A stretch of 64,000 nt of DNA from Bugula neritina. Taxonomy: Eukaryota > Bryozoa > Gymnolaemata > Cheilostomatida > Bugulidae. The translations under genes and the position numbers were made by a program. A model generated the notes under the pieces. It did not search any database and was not told the origin of the DNA. It saw only the letters and a program-made list of their open reading frames with translations. The stretch spans positions 19,705,767 to 19,769,766 of the forward strand of contig OZ037766.1 of assembly GCA_964035545.1 (NCBI GenBank). The letters are read 5' to 3'. The number at the start of each line of letters is the position of its first letter. Within the stretch, counting starts at the first letter, position 1. Positions 39,020-52,165 of the stretch are shown here, in pieces.

Positions 39020-42000
39020 CACGTTTAACAGTTATGACCGTCGCTATCAATTTCCCGTTATTCAAGTTCCGTATATTATTTTGGTGCACAGACAGCCACC
39101 TCTGCACTACTTGAATAGTGTTAGAACTATTGGTGGCAGTTTAGCCTCTGCTATAGTGTGTTATAGTTCACTAATACTGCAACAAAATATATTTACTTTC
39201 AAAACATATTGGCAAGATTGAGCCTCATATAGAAGCCTAGCCATGCAGTGCCCACAACTTCAGTATAGAGCTATCCACTTGACTACTAGTAACAGTTTAG
39301 TAACTTTATTTCTGTGACTTGGGATAAACCATAGTGGTTTTGCAAATCACAAACAAGAAGGAATACCTCGCTGTTGGACAACTTGTTATTCAGGATTTAG
39401 ACTCTAGCTACCAGGAGTTTTCAACTAAATGCTATATTTTACTTGTTCATAAGATCCTGCTTTAAGCGATAATTGAAGCAAATACTTTGAGAAAATCATC
39501 TGGAGTAAAGTATATAAAAACTGCCTTGATTTTGTGACATATGATACACTGTGTAGCCTACTCACTTTTTTTAAAGTTGCAAATACAGGACAAAATAAAG
39601 ATAATATTACAAAATTATCAGAGTTATAAACCTACTTTTGGATAAAGCATTAAGTAATAAACAATAATGTAACAATAATATGCAGGCCTAGCTGATTGCA
39701 TCTAAAACACATGTTTGCAGTATATTGTAGCACTAATAATTTATACATTAATTGGTAAAATGATGGGTCAAGGGTTCAGTATTATAGTTGACCCATTGTG
39801 AGAATATAGAATACAGAAAGAATGGCTGGTATATAATTTAATTCTTATTCAACTTCTTCAACCCATGGGTTTCCTTTCAACATTCAATCTGCTTGTCTAA
39901 ATATACACTTGAAAAACCTGCAGAAAAATCTTGTGGTGTTCGCCGCACTATTAAATCGATTTATGTCCTATCCTTACAAAAATATGTTTTACGCCAAACA
40001 CACTGAGAAATAATTTTTGGTAGCACAACAGAATTTATGTATAATAGCATCAAAGAACTAACCTGATCGTGGCAGGGTTTAGTGTTGTAATCAGCAACAT
40101 CTTATACTGGCAAAGCGGTTTTTGTCCTGAAGTTGTCATCTCTTCATGTAATGACTCGGAAAGAGCAAACATTTGATCCTCTTGACATAACTTGATGAAC
40201 ATAGTTGTTGTTGATTAAATATAGCATTTCAAGTTTGTGGAACAATTACTGCCTTCATGAAACTTGTGAAGTTTTTCACCAAAGTAAACTAAATTCTAAA
40301 TAAAACTAGGCAAAAATAATGTTATTTTAGCCTAAAATTCATGAGGAAGTTTCAGCAAAAGCATTATTTACCCTTGCCATGAAACGATTCCCTGGTACCC
40401 CCTATAATGTAATAATTTATTATGTTGGTTTTAACTTGGGGTACTGTTTTCTGCTTTCTATTACATTCTAATCTTGAGAAAACACAAATTATTAAATTAT
40501 AACCACTGTATAATACTGGTTATTGCTTGAGATACAACTTAAGATCAAGAAGAGCTGCAGGTATAGACTTCTTAGATCATTGAGATACTTTATAACGTTA
40601 TGTTTGTGAATCTGTATGGTACACAAAAACAATCAAAGGTTCTCTGCATTTAGCTGGGTTGATGATTATTGCTATATTATACACACAGAAAAAAATATTA
40701 GAAGGCTAATGTGCCCTTTGTAACAGGGAATTGTGATATTCTGTTTACACTGTACTCTAATAACAAATAAATGCATGTTGTTTTAGAGTACATCATGTAT
40801 GCTTACACTCAATGATAGAAGCTCAAATATGTCATAAATGACATTATTCCACTCTCAATGCCAACTTTATTCCAGAGTAACCAAAACAACTCTATAACTG
40901 AGTAGAGGCAGCTCTTAGCTCAAAACAAAAACAATATTGTAATATATGAAACTTTACTTAGTTTCTAATTTGGGTCAGAAGCTAAAATAATGTTCACTTA
41001 GTACAGGTGCTAATATATATTAGTATTAGGATTAATGTAGGAGTAACAAGTTTCAGCGTAACACACACATATACAGCAAAAACAATTTTTTGCAAATTAA
41101 ATCAGGCAAAAAATTGAAAAGCTTGAGGTTTAGTTTTGGTAAACAATTATTTTTATTTTATTACATTTGGTGTTTGTCTCTTTTGACAGCCTATACTGCT
41201 GCACAGTTTGTCATTTATTTTCAATGAATTTCATTACGTGCAGATACACCTTAAATAAAAAGTATCAGCTCAATAACCTAAATTATCTCATGGCTCTTTC
41301 TGCTTTTGTGATGGAGTCTTTCAAATTGATATGATATAACTTATATTCGCTGCGCAATATTTGAACAATATTACTGTAAACTTGACAGAAAACAACTAGA
41401 TTTTTGAATTATGTACAGTAGATGTGGGTTTTTTGTTGGTTATCCTTAGAAGATGACAGCTAGTATAACCTATATTATATGTTCTTATATTCTCAAAATG
41501 TAGGACCACATTGAACAGAATTTCATTTTACACATATGTTTGTATGCGTGTATGAGTGTAAATGTATGTGGGTATGTATGTATATAATGTTTACATGTGT
41601 GTACGTGTTTAATATGTATGTGCCTATGTGTGTGGATGTGTGTATATGTGCGAATGCATATCATATGTATGTGTATAATATGTAGGATATATATATATAT
41701 ATGTGTGTGTGGGAAAAAATCCGAAACAATTTATGATATCTATCTAGCCTTGCCAAATTACCAAATTATGGTAACCACAGATTTTTACTAAGATTTTCTT
41801 ATTTATTTATTTTCTTACTATATAAATATGTTGGCTTATTTGAGAAAGTTGTACACATAAATAACTGTTGGCATATGTCATTCCCAGAATTCAGAAATAT
41901 TTATTTGCATAATTATCAAAACCGATATATAGTTAGAATGGAGCCAAACTGAGTCACAGGTGGAGATAATGACAATATTCATCCGCTAACAATACCACAT

Positions 42001-42997
42001 ATTTATCAGGAAAAATCACACTTTTGTTGCTTACCTTTTATCTGAAAATCTAATCAAAGGGCTTAAACAATTCTTTTTAATATTTGAATCTAAAGATCTA
42101 GTGCAGCTTACCAAAAGCCTGGAGAATTCCCTAATATAGTTAATAAACAGGCTGATAAGAAAGAATGCTCTGTGACTCATTACAGGACAGGAGCTTCATA
42201 TTTCCTAGCAGTCATTATTAAATTCACACTATTTTTATAATTGGTAATAATTATTACTTGCAGAAGTTGTTGAATTTGCAAACTAATTATAATATCTAAA
42301 CAATTATTTATTACACAACACAAGAAAGGCAACTTTATATCATGCATGTGCATTTTACTTACAGTACATATTATATAAAAATATATTTATAAGATAGATC
42401 TGTTTTATATCTTACCTTGTGATTAGTTGTTTGAGGAAAATATAATTAATTGTATTACAGATTAGGTTTGCTTAAATCTTTAGAGGCATGAGACTACAAT
42501 GGTTATGCTATACTAGAATATTATTTTACATAATGTGTTAAGTTGGCAACATGCACACAGTATGTCAAGTGTTGGTATTTTAAACATGGTAGAAAATGTA
42601 TTGAATATGTTATTTGAAAATTAAAATTAAAAACCTTCATAACATGAATAAAACATTATGGCTATCTGATGCATTAAATTTGTTTTTATATAAACCTGTA
42701 TAATAGTTTGACCAATAATAAATACTAAAGAGAAAAATAAAAAACTTGATTAAAAAATTTAATTAATGAAACAAAAAAGGGTTGCAGTTTATCTTATTAA
42801 TCATATGCAACGCAGGACTTTTAATCGCCTGTGCAAGAGTTTCACAAATTCACAAATTCACAAATTCACAAATATTGTTATAAAATGAATATATTATTTA
42901 GCTTGAATATGGTTAGATAATTATGTTTCAAGAATAGATGGAAATAATTACAGCAATTACTTGAAGTCATCACTTGTAGCCAATATTACTAACTCCT
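39020..42997. other. intergenic, simple repeats only
   Basis: No gene is supported. An irregular (TATG/TG)n microsatellite region spans about 41535-41710, ending in a TA run. A perfect fourfold 8-bp tandem (TTCACAAA) lies at 42840-42872. The part next to 42998 should include the 3' untranslated region of the LRR receptor gene on the minus strand. Confidence 0.5.
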
Positions 42998-45926
42998 TTA
43001 ACTAGATGATCTCATTACTTCATACTCTGCATTTGTCTCCTCATGGTTGCCTAGAGTCATGTATGTAGGTTGATTATCTGAAGAGTTGTCTTCTCTTACT
43101 TTCAGTGACTCATAATGTTCACCATCATTGTGTGCTTTCTGAATGTCTATGTAAGCTTCATCAATTGAAACCTTTAAAGGAAACAACAACTTTGGTCAAT
43201 TTTTTTTTCTATTAATATGACATAATAATACTTTTTGCTTTTTTTGTAACTTGGGTACCTAAGAAAAAAAGTTCTATCCACAGTCTCTATCAGAACAAAC
43301 TACATGAGTCAGAAAACTAGTAATTGATGAAATAAACAATAGCTTGTAACAAACAATAATTTTCACTCTCTTTCCTACAAGCATGGCACTCTCCTACTTC
43401 AATAATTTTGCTTTCAGCGGTTTACTAACATTTGCTATATGTTTACTATAACTTTGGGCTACTATATTTCCGTATACATCTGCCCAAAATCGTCCTATTT
43501 GCTTGAATTATCAATTATCTTTACTTGTTGAAACAATTTTTTTTGTACATGCATTATTCTTCTTATAACAACTTCATATGCAGTAGTCAATTTAAAACAT
43601 ATAATTCATATATACTCTGTACTTATAAGTTTAAATTTAAACAAAATATAAGCAAAAAAAATTTTGCTAAAAGACATGACATTATTGATTTGCTCTCACC
43701 TGTTCTTTCTTAGCTTGTTTTCTGAGTTCCTCGTTGATAGGTTGCAAATAGCCATCTGTATTTTCTCTGCTATTGCTATAGTCTGCAACGTCTGCTCTCG
43801 CTAGAAATTCTGGTTTAAGATAGCCATTTGGATCTTGATAAACAATAGAGGTATTTCTTGATGAACCAGGTGGGAGGGGCAACGAGCGGCCCTCCATGGA
43901 CTTTGGTCTGTAAAGGTCATTATACTCATAAATACTTATTATACTTATTCACTGTTTGTATTTGTATTTAAAGCTAATAAAACAAAGTAATTCCTACTAA
44001 GTTGTGTTTATACCTTCACGATTAAATCACATGGTCACGCACAACTATAATGTTTTCTTTTATCTTGTAAACTCTATTTTATCAAATCATGGAAAAGAAT
44101 ACATGACAGGTAATTGTCATATAAAACAATCAACAACTAATGTTTTATCAATACACTTTCTATAATACAAAAATAAGGCTAAACATTTATTTTCCCTACA
44201 TTTTTTATTTATGTAATAATGAGATAATTTGGTGGTGCAGTTATAAAAACATATTTTTATACTTGTCACTTCACCTTTGATCAGGTACAGAGTAATAATG
44301 GCCGCCAGTGTAATATTCATCTTCCTTTATTGATGGTCTCATATTAGGAGTTGTCACCTCATTTTTAATGTTCCTCCTTTTTATACAACAGACCACTACT
44401 ATGACAACTAAGACTGCGATGATCACCCCTGCACTGACCTACCAAAGAAGTTATAAGTTTGATATTGATATTTAGTGTAAGACCTGCAATGTATTGAATG
44501 AACATTGGATGAATCATTATAGAAAGAATGATTTTTATCAGACTAACCGCGACTGCTATAATGATGGTAGTTTGAGAAGAAGGAGAGGGAGGGTCAGCAG
44601 AAGTTGTCTGCACATTTGGTGGTCTTCCTTGTGTCGGTGGAGGTGCAGCTTTTGTTGGTTCAGTAGACTGTGATGACTCGAAGCTGAGTGTGTAATCCAT
44701 GGTAGAGCTGCTAGGCCATGTTGTCTCCGTTGTGCAGACTATAAAATGAAATAAAATAAAATACAGTAAAGTGAAATAAGTTAAAAGGTTTATTGTATTG
44801 TATTTTGATAGGTGATTTGTTATCATTAAATCAGGTTTACAAAATTCATTTGAACTATGAAGTTACTGCAAGTAGTAACTTTTATGTAAGAATATTAGTA
44901 ATATATGTAGGTTGTGCAGGAAATTTCATAAAGTGAAGCTACTAACTACTTGGATTGTAGAAGGCTTCACAATTGTCTAGGACTTTTGTATCATAATCTA
45001 TGGTTACGTTAGGGTTGTCTTGAATCCAATCTTTTAACCACGATATATCACAGTCGCAACTTGGGTCATTATTTCTCCACTCTAATATTGTGAGAGATGG
45101 CAAATTGTTTAACACTCGAGCATCTAAGGTAGCTATCTCATTGTCATTAATGTGAAGTATTGATAGGGAGGTGAGGTATCTAGCAAAAAGAAATAATTTA
45201 ATTTTAACAAACGAAAATACGCAACATCACTGCATGATAAAAGTTAACATAGTTGACATGTATGACTAACACGGGCTGTACTTTATTATGTAGATTAAAT
45301 GTTAAAAATGCAAAACAATAGCATATAATATTTACTTGACATCTTTTCGTTTAATAGACGTGATGGAATTCCGGCTTAAGTACAATCGTTCCAGATTTAG
45401 CAGGGAGCTTGACCTTAAAAACTCTAGATTTCCAATTCCACAACCAACAGCCTCTAGGTTTTTGAGATTTGTCTTCCCATCAAAAGTTTCATTTGCTATA
45501 CATGTCGGCGCACTTAAATCATTAAACGAAACATCTAGTTTCTATAAAAAAAACAGGATTGGCCAAGGTGAATATGTTGACCAATTTACAATGTACTTAG
45601 TTAATAAAACTGCAAAATATGCTAATTGGTAATCAATAGCTGTGTAACTGAGTTTAATAAGAATTAAAAATTAGAGATACTATCAATTAGAATTTAGAAG
45701 CTGCTGCTATAGATGACAACAGCAGATTTGTTGTGTTTGTACTAATGCAATAATTAAGACTATAGCCCTTCCGCATATTCCGAGTGCTGCATGCAACGAT
45801 AAATTAATGTAACGCAATTATGGCTCATAGCACTTGTTACTTGCACTGGCCAACAAAATTACATCCAAAATAATATAGTATTATAAACTAGTAGTTTATA
45901 AATGAAACGCTTTAAAGGTAAACTAC

Positions 45927-46008
<82 letters not shown>

Positions 46009-48153
46009 ACCTGAAGTCCTGACAGATGATCAATGTTGGCAACATCTATTAAAAAATCAAGGTCTGTAATACTGGTCTCCGTTATTCGCAATATTTGTAG
46101 ATTTTCCAAGAATTGGAAATGTGCAGCCGTAACACCAGAACTACTGAGACCAAAGTTATTGGAAATATCCAAAACTCTAAGAGATTGTAGAGACTTTTGC
46201 TGTAGAAATTTTGTGGAAAAGATGTCATTTGTGCTCAAATACAGTTCGGTGACTGTCACATCACTGCAAGGTAGAAGAATATTAGTTGTTATACGAGCAA
46301 ATGAGAAAATATGCGAGCAGATTATTCAGCAATAGACAGCTCTTATATTTAATGCTACTAAGTACATGTAGTTGATTCTCAACTTTCAATTTAAATTTGA
46401 AGTACACCTGCATGCATTGTTTCAACAGGTAACAAAAATATATAATGCAATAACTAGCAGTACTAAACTACAATGCCAAAATTTCAAAACTACTTGTATG
46501 ACAATATATTAATATTCTAAAGCATTTAAGTACAATAGTATATATGCAATAGTAAACAAGTTTGATTAAATAAGTAATTAAATTGCTATTACTATGGGTC
46601 TCTAGTGGTGAGCATAAAATGATGTGATGGAAATAGAAAATAAATTTGTAGCCTACATAAAATATGTCGTCTGCAGTCACATCTCACTAATCCCCTAGGC
46701 ACACTTTGCCACACCATAGACCGTAACGTAGAATATCAGCTATTTTTACAAATGTCCGAGCTTCCTGAACAACTTTTCGGTACGTTAAGATCAAGCACTG
46801 CTTGATTCAAACAAGTTGCGGCAGGTTCTTATTGTACAGAAAGATGTTCGAATCAATCATACCCAATAGCACACTTTGCAAACTTCAGCTCGACACATTA
46901 AAAATGGTTTACATACAGTGTGGCAAAGTGTGTTTAGGAGGTAAATCTTCACCTATTCTTTGCACTCAAATTGCATTTGCATGATGAAACAGACAATAAT
47001 GGATTACTAAATACTTATATAGGAAAATTGGTGATGTGTGTAAAATGGGATCACATTTCATACTATTGACATGAAGCTAAGCTAGGACATCTTTATTTAC
47101 TGCTTAATGCTAAAGCTAATAAAAACCCACTGGGTATCTGCAGTACAGTAGTCACTAGGTGAAGATATTTTGACTATAGTAATAGCGTTTATGAGATATT
47201 GAATGCTATAAACAAATCTTTTCACTGTCATACATATAGGGAATAGGATCTGTTATTCAACTGTAGCTATATTGAGTAGCCTAGACCTACGAACTATGAA
47301 TAAAGCAAACCAACAAACCTGAATGCAAGTAAAGGTATAGTGGAGATGTTGTTATGTGTCAGTGATAACTTAAATATCTTGGTGCCATTCGCAATATTAG
47401 GAAAACTGTTTACTCTACTATCACAATTAATAGTCCATCCTTTCTGAAGATCATTTTCATAAACGCACAAAGCACACGCCTGCAACATATTCTATAGATA
47501 AACGTAACAAAAACTTCCTCTTCATTTCTATAGAGTATAGATAATACATTTATTCATGCACACTAAGATTTAATGAAAAGGGAGGCAACAAACGTTGAGC
47601 ATGGGTATTACCTAAAACAATTCCGGCAAACATTGTGACAGCTACTAGAAAGTAGCATATATTCCCCACAAAGAGTTATGTACCAAACTATCAATAAAGG
47701 TAAACTATCTCACATTGCCTGGAACACAAATAAAACTTTTACATTTGGGCAAAGTCAGTCACATGACTAGTTTAACAGTTGAAGTGTATTTTATCTTCCC
47801 AAATTCAACTAAAAAAATTGTTTTTGATTATTTCCTTTTAGGCATTCTATTTAGAAGGCCTTCTTGCAGGTGCATGCATATAACATTCTCAGTTTAAATG
47901 TCCCCAAAGTCTAAAACAGCATAAAATGAATTTATTTTGTATAATTATTTGATTGCCTTGAAAAATAAACAGAAACTATGGTATCAATAATGCTAACTTT
48001 TAGATAGGTGATTTAATATGCCAAAGACTACTACTGTACCTCAGTTGAAGTAAATGGACATGCAAAAGAAAGTTTGAAACTTGTCAAGATCACAAGTGCC
48101 AATGACAGTATCTTTGTAGATAGCTCAGTCTTTGGGTAGCAAATATAAACCAT
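42998..48153 (-). CDS. leucine-rich-repeat transmembrane receptor with tyrosine-motif tail, 566 aa
   Basis: Exons in transcript order: 48153-48040, 47479-47319, 46263-46011, 45541-45336, 45179-44950, 44738-44548, 44438-44275, 43907-43700, 43171-42998. All junctions are GT-AG and the phases agree. The signal peptide (about 1-29, LSLALVILTSFKLSFA) is followed by a four-cysteine LRRNT cap (CPF, AC, LC, INC). About seven LRRs come next (LRVLDISNN, LQILRITETSI, LERLYLSRNSI, LSILHINDNEI), then a four-cysteine LRRCT cap (SCDCDISWLKDW, DNC, IC) and a Ser/Thr/Pro-rich stalk. The TM segment is IIIAVAVSAGVIIAVLVVIV with KRR after it. The tail of about 165 residues has no kinase or TIR domain but carries YLKP, YLQP, YIDI, YESL, YMTL and YEVM. 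It is a cell-surface receptor or adhesion protein that probably signals through SH2 adaptors (inference). No Ig domain was found. It is not assigned to a named orthologue. Confidence 0.85.
45929..46005. repeat. (AT)n microsatellite abutting a 5' splice site
   Basis: About 38 perfect TA units lie inside the LRR receptor's third intron. On the minus strand the donor reads GTACA and the repeat starts at about intron position +6. Open frames with IYIYIY runs here are artefacts. Confidence 0.9.
46691..46941. mobile_element. MITE family copy 2, CCCCTAG termini
   Basis: A 251-bp relative of the element at 25694-25995, lying in an intron of the LRR receptor gene. It opens TCCCCTAGGCACACTTTGCC and closes GGCAAAGTGTGTTTAGGAGG, a clear inverted repeat. 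It is flanked by TAA on both sides (46688-46690 and 46942-46944). It shares the central palindrome ATCAAGCACTGCTTGAT with copy 1. Confidence 0.75.
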
Positions 48154-50290
48154 CTTCGAGCACAAAATTTGCAGATTCAATTGGCTGAATAATAATAATA
48201 AGCATAAAATACTGTTATTACTAGTAGTGACAGTGGGAGATAGTTAAACAAGATTGCTCTAACAATTATTTGATATTGTCTGCTAGAGAACAATACCAAT
48301 CATTTGTGTAACTTGTTATTAGATTACAATTGGCCACCTGAGTCTTATAAATGACAATGCATCAACCTGTAAACCTGTAAAAACAGGGAAAACTGAAACG
48401 GTAAAATGTTCCTATTAGCCTGGCCAGTAGAACGTTGTGCTATCCAGGCCATATACAAGGTAAACCCAAAATTGGTTACTATAGGAAATCTTATATTTAA
48501 AAATTATCTGTACTTTGGCAGAAACCTCCAGTGCTAATTGTCTAACACAATTAGCAGTTTAATAAGCATGTGCTATGTGTTGTCAAGTACTATGAGTGTC
48601 GCAGCTTATAATGCTCAACTCTTAAATTTGACAAACTGTAAACATGCTTACAGTATCTCACAGAAATCTTTAAAAGTGTTGAAAGAGCATGCTACGTGTA
48701 ACAGGAATATATTTTATAGAAATATATAAGCTGTGCCCCATCTGAATAAGTCCTTAGCCGAATTTAACGAAACACTCCTTCTATCAGGCAGCGAAACTGG
48801 ATACAAGTGCAACAAAAAAGTATATAATATAGACTTGAAGAGAAACTATCTTGCATACTGATACATCATATAGCAACCTAGATTTTGCTTACTTTGTGAG
48901 TAGTAGCACAATTAAATTAGCAGTTATAAAACCAAACAAGGCAGAAATAATATCTTCCCTATATCATAATTGCTTGACACAAAGTGAGATATATATATTA
49001 CCACTAGTGAAGTATATAAGATAAATATTTGGTGTAAAAGTATTTTTAAATTTAAGTTTTAGCCAACTTATCCATTCATTTGTAAATGTTGCACCTGGTA
49101 AAATATAGTATACTGATCAAACCAGTTTATAAATAATATATAGCTATAACTTTAATGCAATTATAATGTTACCTGCAATTACCTTGAGGACTCTTTCGCA
49201 ATCTTACTAGCTAGTGCTAAGTCAATGACACAGCATTTATTAGAGCTATGAACTGTGAGAACACGCCCCAGTTAAATAGAAAGGCTTTGAATCATGACTA
49301 GTGATATTGATTTCATATCCATTGTGAATGATCACTCTATGTTATATCACAATAATGAATTGTCAATACTTTACACTAATGCCTATTCATTATTTACTCA
49401 ACAAGCAAAGCATTATTCCAGTTATAGGTATTAAATTGTATTACTCATATATCAACATACTTGCCTATTAACTAGTTCCATGCTCTCAGATTGCAATTAT
49501 GTCACCTCAGGTTGCAAGTATGCTGTATGAATAAGCAACAGTGACAGCTGCTGTATTTCATTTCTTTGTATTTATGTCTCTTAATTTGGTAAGCTATAAA
49601 GGCTGACAATGCTGATTTCCAAAGCCAGAAATTTTTCTTAGGACTTAGGACTAAAATATAATAGCATAATGACCACTGACACACTGTAAAAAATTGATCG
49701 CAATATTATTTTAAGATATTTACACATGCACAACCTTTTAAAGAAATCATAACCAATTAAAATGGCAATTTAAACAAATTATTTGATGATGGATTATGGA
49801 TTACATTGCTAGAACTTAAAAACTTAGTATTACACAACATGAAGCTCTAGTTTTATTAGACACATTATTACAAATTATGTACAAAACAATAAATCTAATA
49901 GTCATATTACAAACTGTAATCCAGAGTTTCTTGGGGGAAAATGAAAGGCTGTTTGACACTTGAATTACCTTAAAATAAACACATTTGGCTTTGTTATTGA
50001 CAAATATGCATGAAATGATGTATTAAGTTTATTCAGTTTTTATCGAAACGCTGCTTAAAAAAAAGAAAAAGACTATAATGCTTCATTGACCATTAATAGA
50101 CATTTGCAAATCAAAACACAGGAAATATTTAACATTTGAATAAATGGAAGGTACCTAATAATAATTTGAAGCCTAGGTTGGAATTACAGAAATTTAAGGG
50201 AGGGGGAGCTAGCTGAACACTATGGATTATGAGAGCCTAGACAAAGCTACATAATATGTCATCTTATTTATTCACCATAGGTAGCACAAA
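48154..50290. other. upstream of LRR receptor gene; no coding exon seen
   Basis: The stretch presumably contains the minus-strand 5' untranslated region and promoter. A minus-strand donor-like site (CCTCAAG/GTAATTG near 49181) could end a non-coding first exon; this is weak. A short SINE fragment lies at 48730-48780. No other coding sequence is supported. Confidence 0.4.
48730..48780 (+). mobile_element. short fragment of the window's SINE family
   Basis: The sequence CTGTGCCCCATCTGAATAAG followed by TCCTTAGCCGAATTTAACGA matches the middle of the copies at 34639 and 51010. Both ends are missing. Confidence 0.6.
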
Positions 50291-50304
50291 GATTTCCAGA
50301 TATG

Positions 50305-50400
50305 TAATGTGTGACTGTGCGACTGTGTGAGTGTGTGACTGCGTCAGTGTGTGAGTGTGTGAGTGTGTGAGTGTGTGAGTGCATGTGTGCGTGTGTGTGA
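50305..50400 (+). repeat. GTGTGTGA minisatellite
   Basis: Tandem units of GTGTGA(C/G)T, first variable (GACTGTGC, GACTGCGT) and then homogeneous (GAGTGTGT), running into GTGTGT. An 8-bp-period tandem repeat. No gene is nearby. Confidence 0.8.
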
Positions 50401-51009
50401 TGACTTACTTAAATAATTTTAGCGTTCAATGAAAAAATGGACACATTTGATGGCCAGTATAAACTTAGAATAAATTTAAAAAATTTCATTATCTTTAACC
50501 TCAGTTATGTTGGCAGCGTTGTTAAATGTGAAAGCTCACTTATTTTTAAATGAGAGAGTTAGCCATGCATTATAAAAATTAATCACTCTAATCATCATAA
50601 ACTGAAGAAAATAACTGCAATATTTTTATTGACCCATTGCATATTGTCATTATTTTCTTTCGTTAGAATGAGGGCATTGTACTGTCATTTTATTGTTACC
50701 ATGTAGAACCTATATACAAAATAAATACAATTATTATATTTTATTTTGAATTTTTGTTAGATGACAAAATTTCTAAGAATTATGCGATCATAATATTTAG
50801 TTTAGAAAGTTGCACCTAAAGACAAAGAGACATAAGTAGCCTCTCTGCTCATCGAAATATAAATTCAAAATTTCTTATTAATGGTCTCTGTTTACAAGCT
50901 GACTTTACCTGCAAATCCAAGACTCTTCTAGTAAAGTTATTACGTTTTGGAATGCAATAATCAGTATAACAGAACATTATACTTTGTATAATAGATATGT
51001 ATCTTACGA

Positions 51010-51235
51010 GGGCAGCAGCCGTGCTCTAGGGGTTACCGTGTTTGGCTTAGTTAACACAAAGTCCTGGGTTAGAGCCCCAGTAAAGGCCATTAGTGATGTC
51101 AGGAAGAGCATCCAAACAAAATTGCTGCTGCGCCCCCATATAAATAAGTCCTTAGCCCACTTTAGAAAACCCTTTCTAGCAGCGTTTTTTTCACAGGGAT
51201 GGTAACTATAAGCTTGCGTGAGTATACGGCTTTAG
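51010..51235 (+). mobile_element. tRNA-derived SINE, full-length copy
   Basis: Begins GGGCAGCAGCCGTGCTCTAGG, with a B-box-like GGGTTAGAGCCCC. It shares the whole body with the copy at 34639, including AGTAAAGGCCATTAGTGATG and AGGAAGAGCATCC. The 3' tail is an AAT-repeat (51236-51271), a common form of SINE tail. The open frame through it is not a gene. Confidence 0.8.
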
Positions 51236-52165
51236 TAAATAATAATAATAATACTATTATTATTATTATATGAACTTATGCCGTTAGAAGATGTAAAAAG
51301 ACGACAACTCCTTATAACACAAGACAACGGGGAGAAGCTTTAGTTCGCACACATGTGATTTTTAGGTTACTAATGCTAATAGAGTATTAGTAATAGTTGG
51401 TAATCTGTTATCAGTGTAATGATAATGATTTATAATTATAACTGTGAATCTAAATGTCTTGTGGTGATATTATAACATATTATAATGATAAATCACAATG
51501 CTGTAAGTAGCGACAGTAACACTATTTTTAGTCTGTTTAAATTAATTTTTATTTTATTCTACTTACAGTTAGTGTTATTGTTAGTGAGTTACAGTTTCAG
51601 TTTGAGTTTGAGTTACACTTACACTTACTTTTAGTCCTGCTGTTACTGTTAGTGTTAGTGTTGAGTATAAATATATTTATTATTAATTAATATTTATTAT
51701 CAATCGCTATCAGTATCACTAACAGCAGGAATATCACTATCAATAATGTTTATCACATCATCAGTATCACTATCACTATGACTATCACTGGGACTATCAA
51801 TGGTTACATTTTGATTTACTAATTCTCATTAGTAATATTATGATTTATGATTATGAATATGATTATCATAACTATACCTAAGTGAGTATAAGTATCATTA
51901 TCATTATGGATTATATTTATGGTAATCATTATGATTATCATTATGATTATGATCATCACTCAATCTCTCCACTTCCAGTGATCTCAATCTTAGTAGTGAG
52001 ACGTACGTTTACTCCTAATTTCAGTCTTACTCTTACTCTTAGTCTAGACTCTAATGATTACATTTACTGTTAGTTTTGCTGATAGTGATCGTGATATTCA
52101 TACTCATACTCATAGTTATACTGATAGTCATAGTCATGCTCCTACTCAGTCTCATATTGATTGCA
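51236..52165. repeat. cryptically simple sequence of diverged hexamers
   Basis: After an AAT tract with an inverted ATT tract, roughly 750 bases from 51400 are built from interrupted 6-bp units such as TATCAC, CATTAT, TTAGTG, TTACAC and CTTACT in changing blocks. It has the look of slippage-generated simple DNA and probably grew from the SINE tail. Open frames with YDYHYD-type composition here are artefacts. Confidence 0.6.

Noticed and set aside
41535-41791. Cys/Met/Val-rich open frame on the plus strand
   Set aside because: Lies in an irregular TATG/TG microsatellite; composition is dictated by the repeat.
45912-46010. IYIYIY extension of the LRR exon
   Set aside because: It reads through the GT donor at 46010 into the (AT)n intron repeat; the next exon joins in phase without it.
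51882-52073. Tyr/Asp/His-rich open frame
   Set aside because: Product of the hexameric simple-sequence region.
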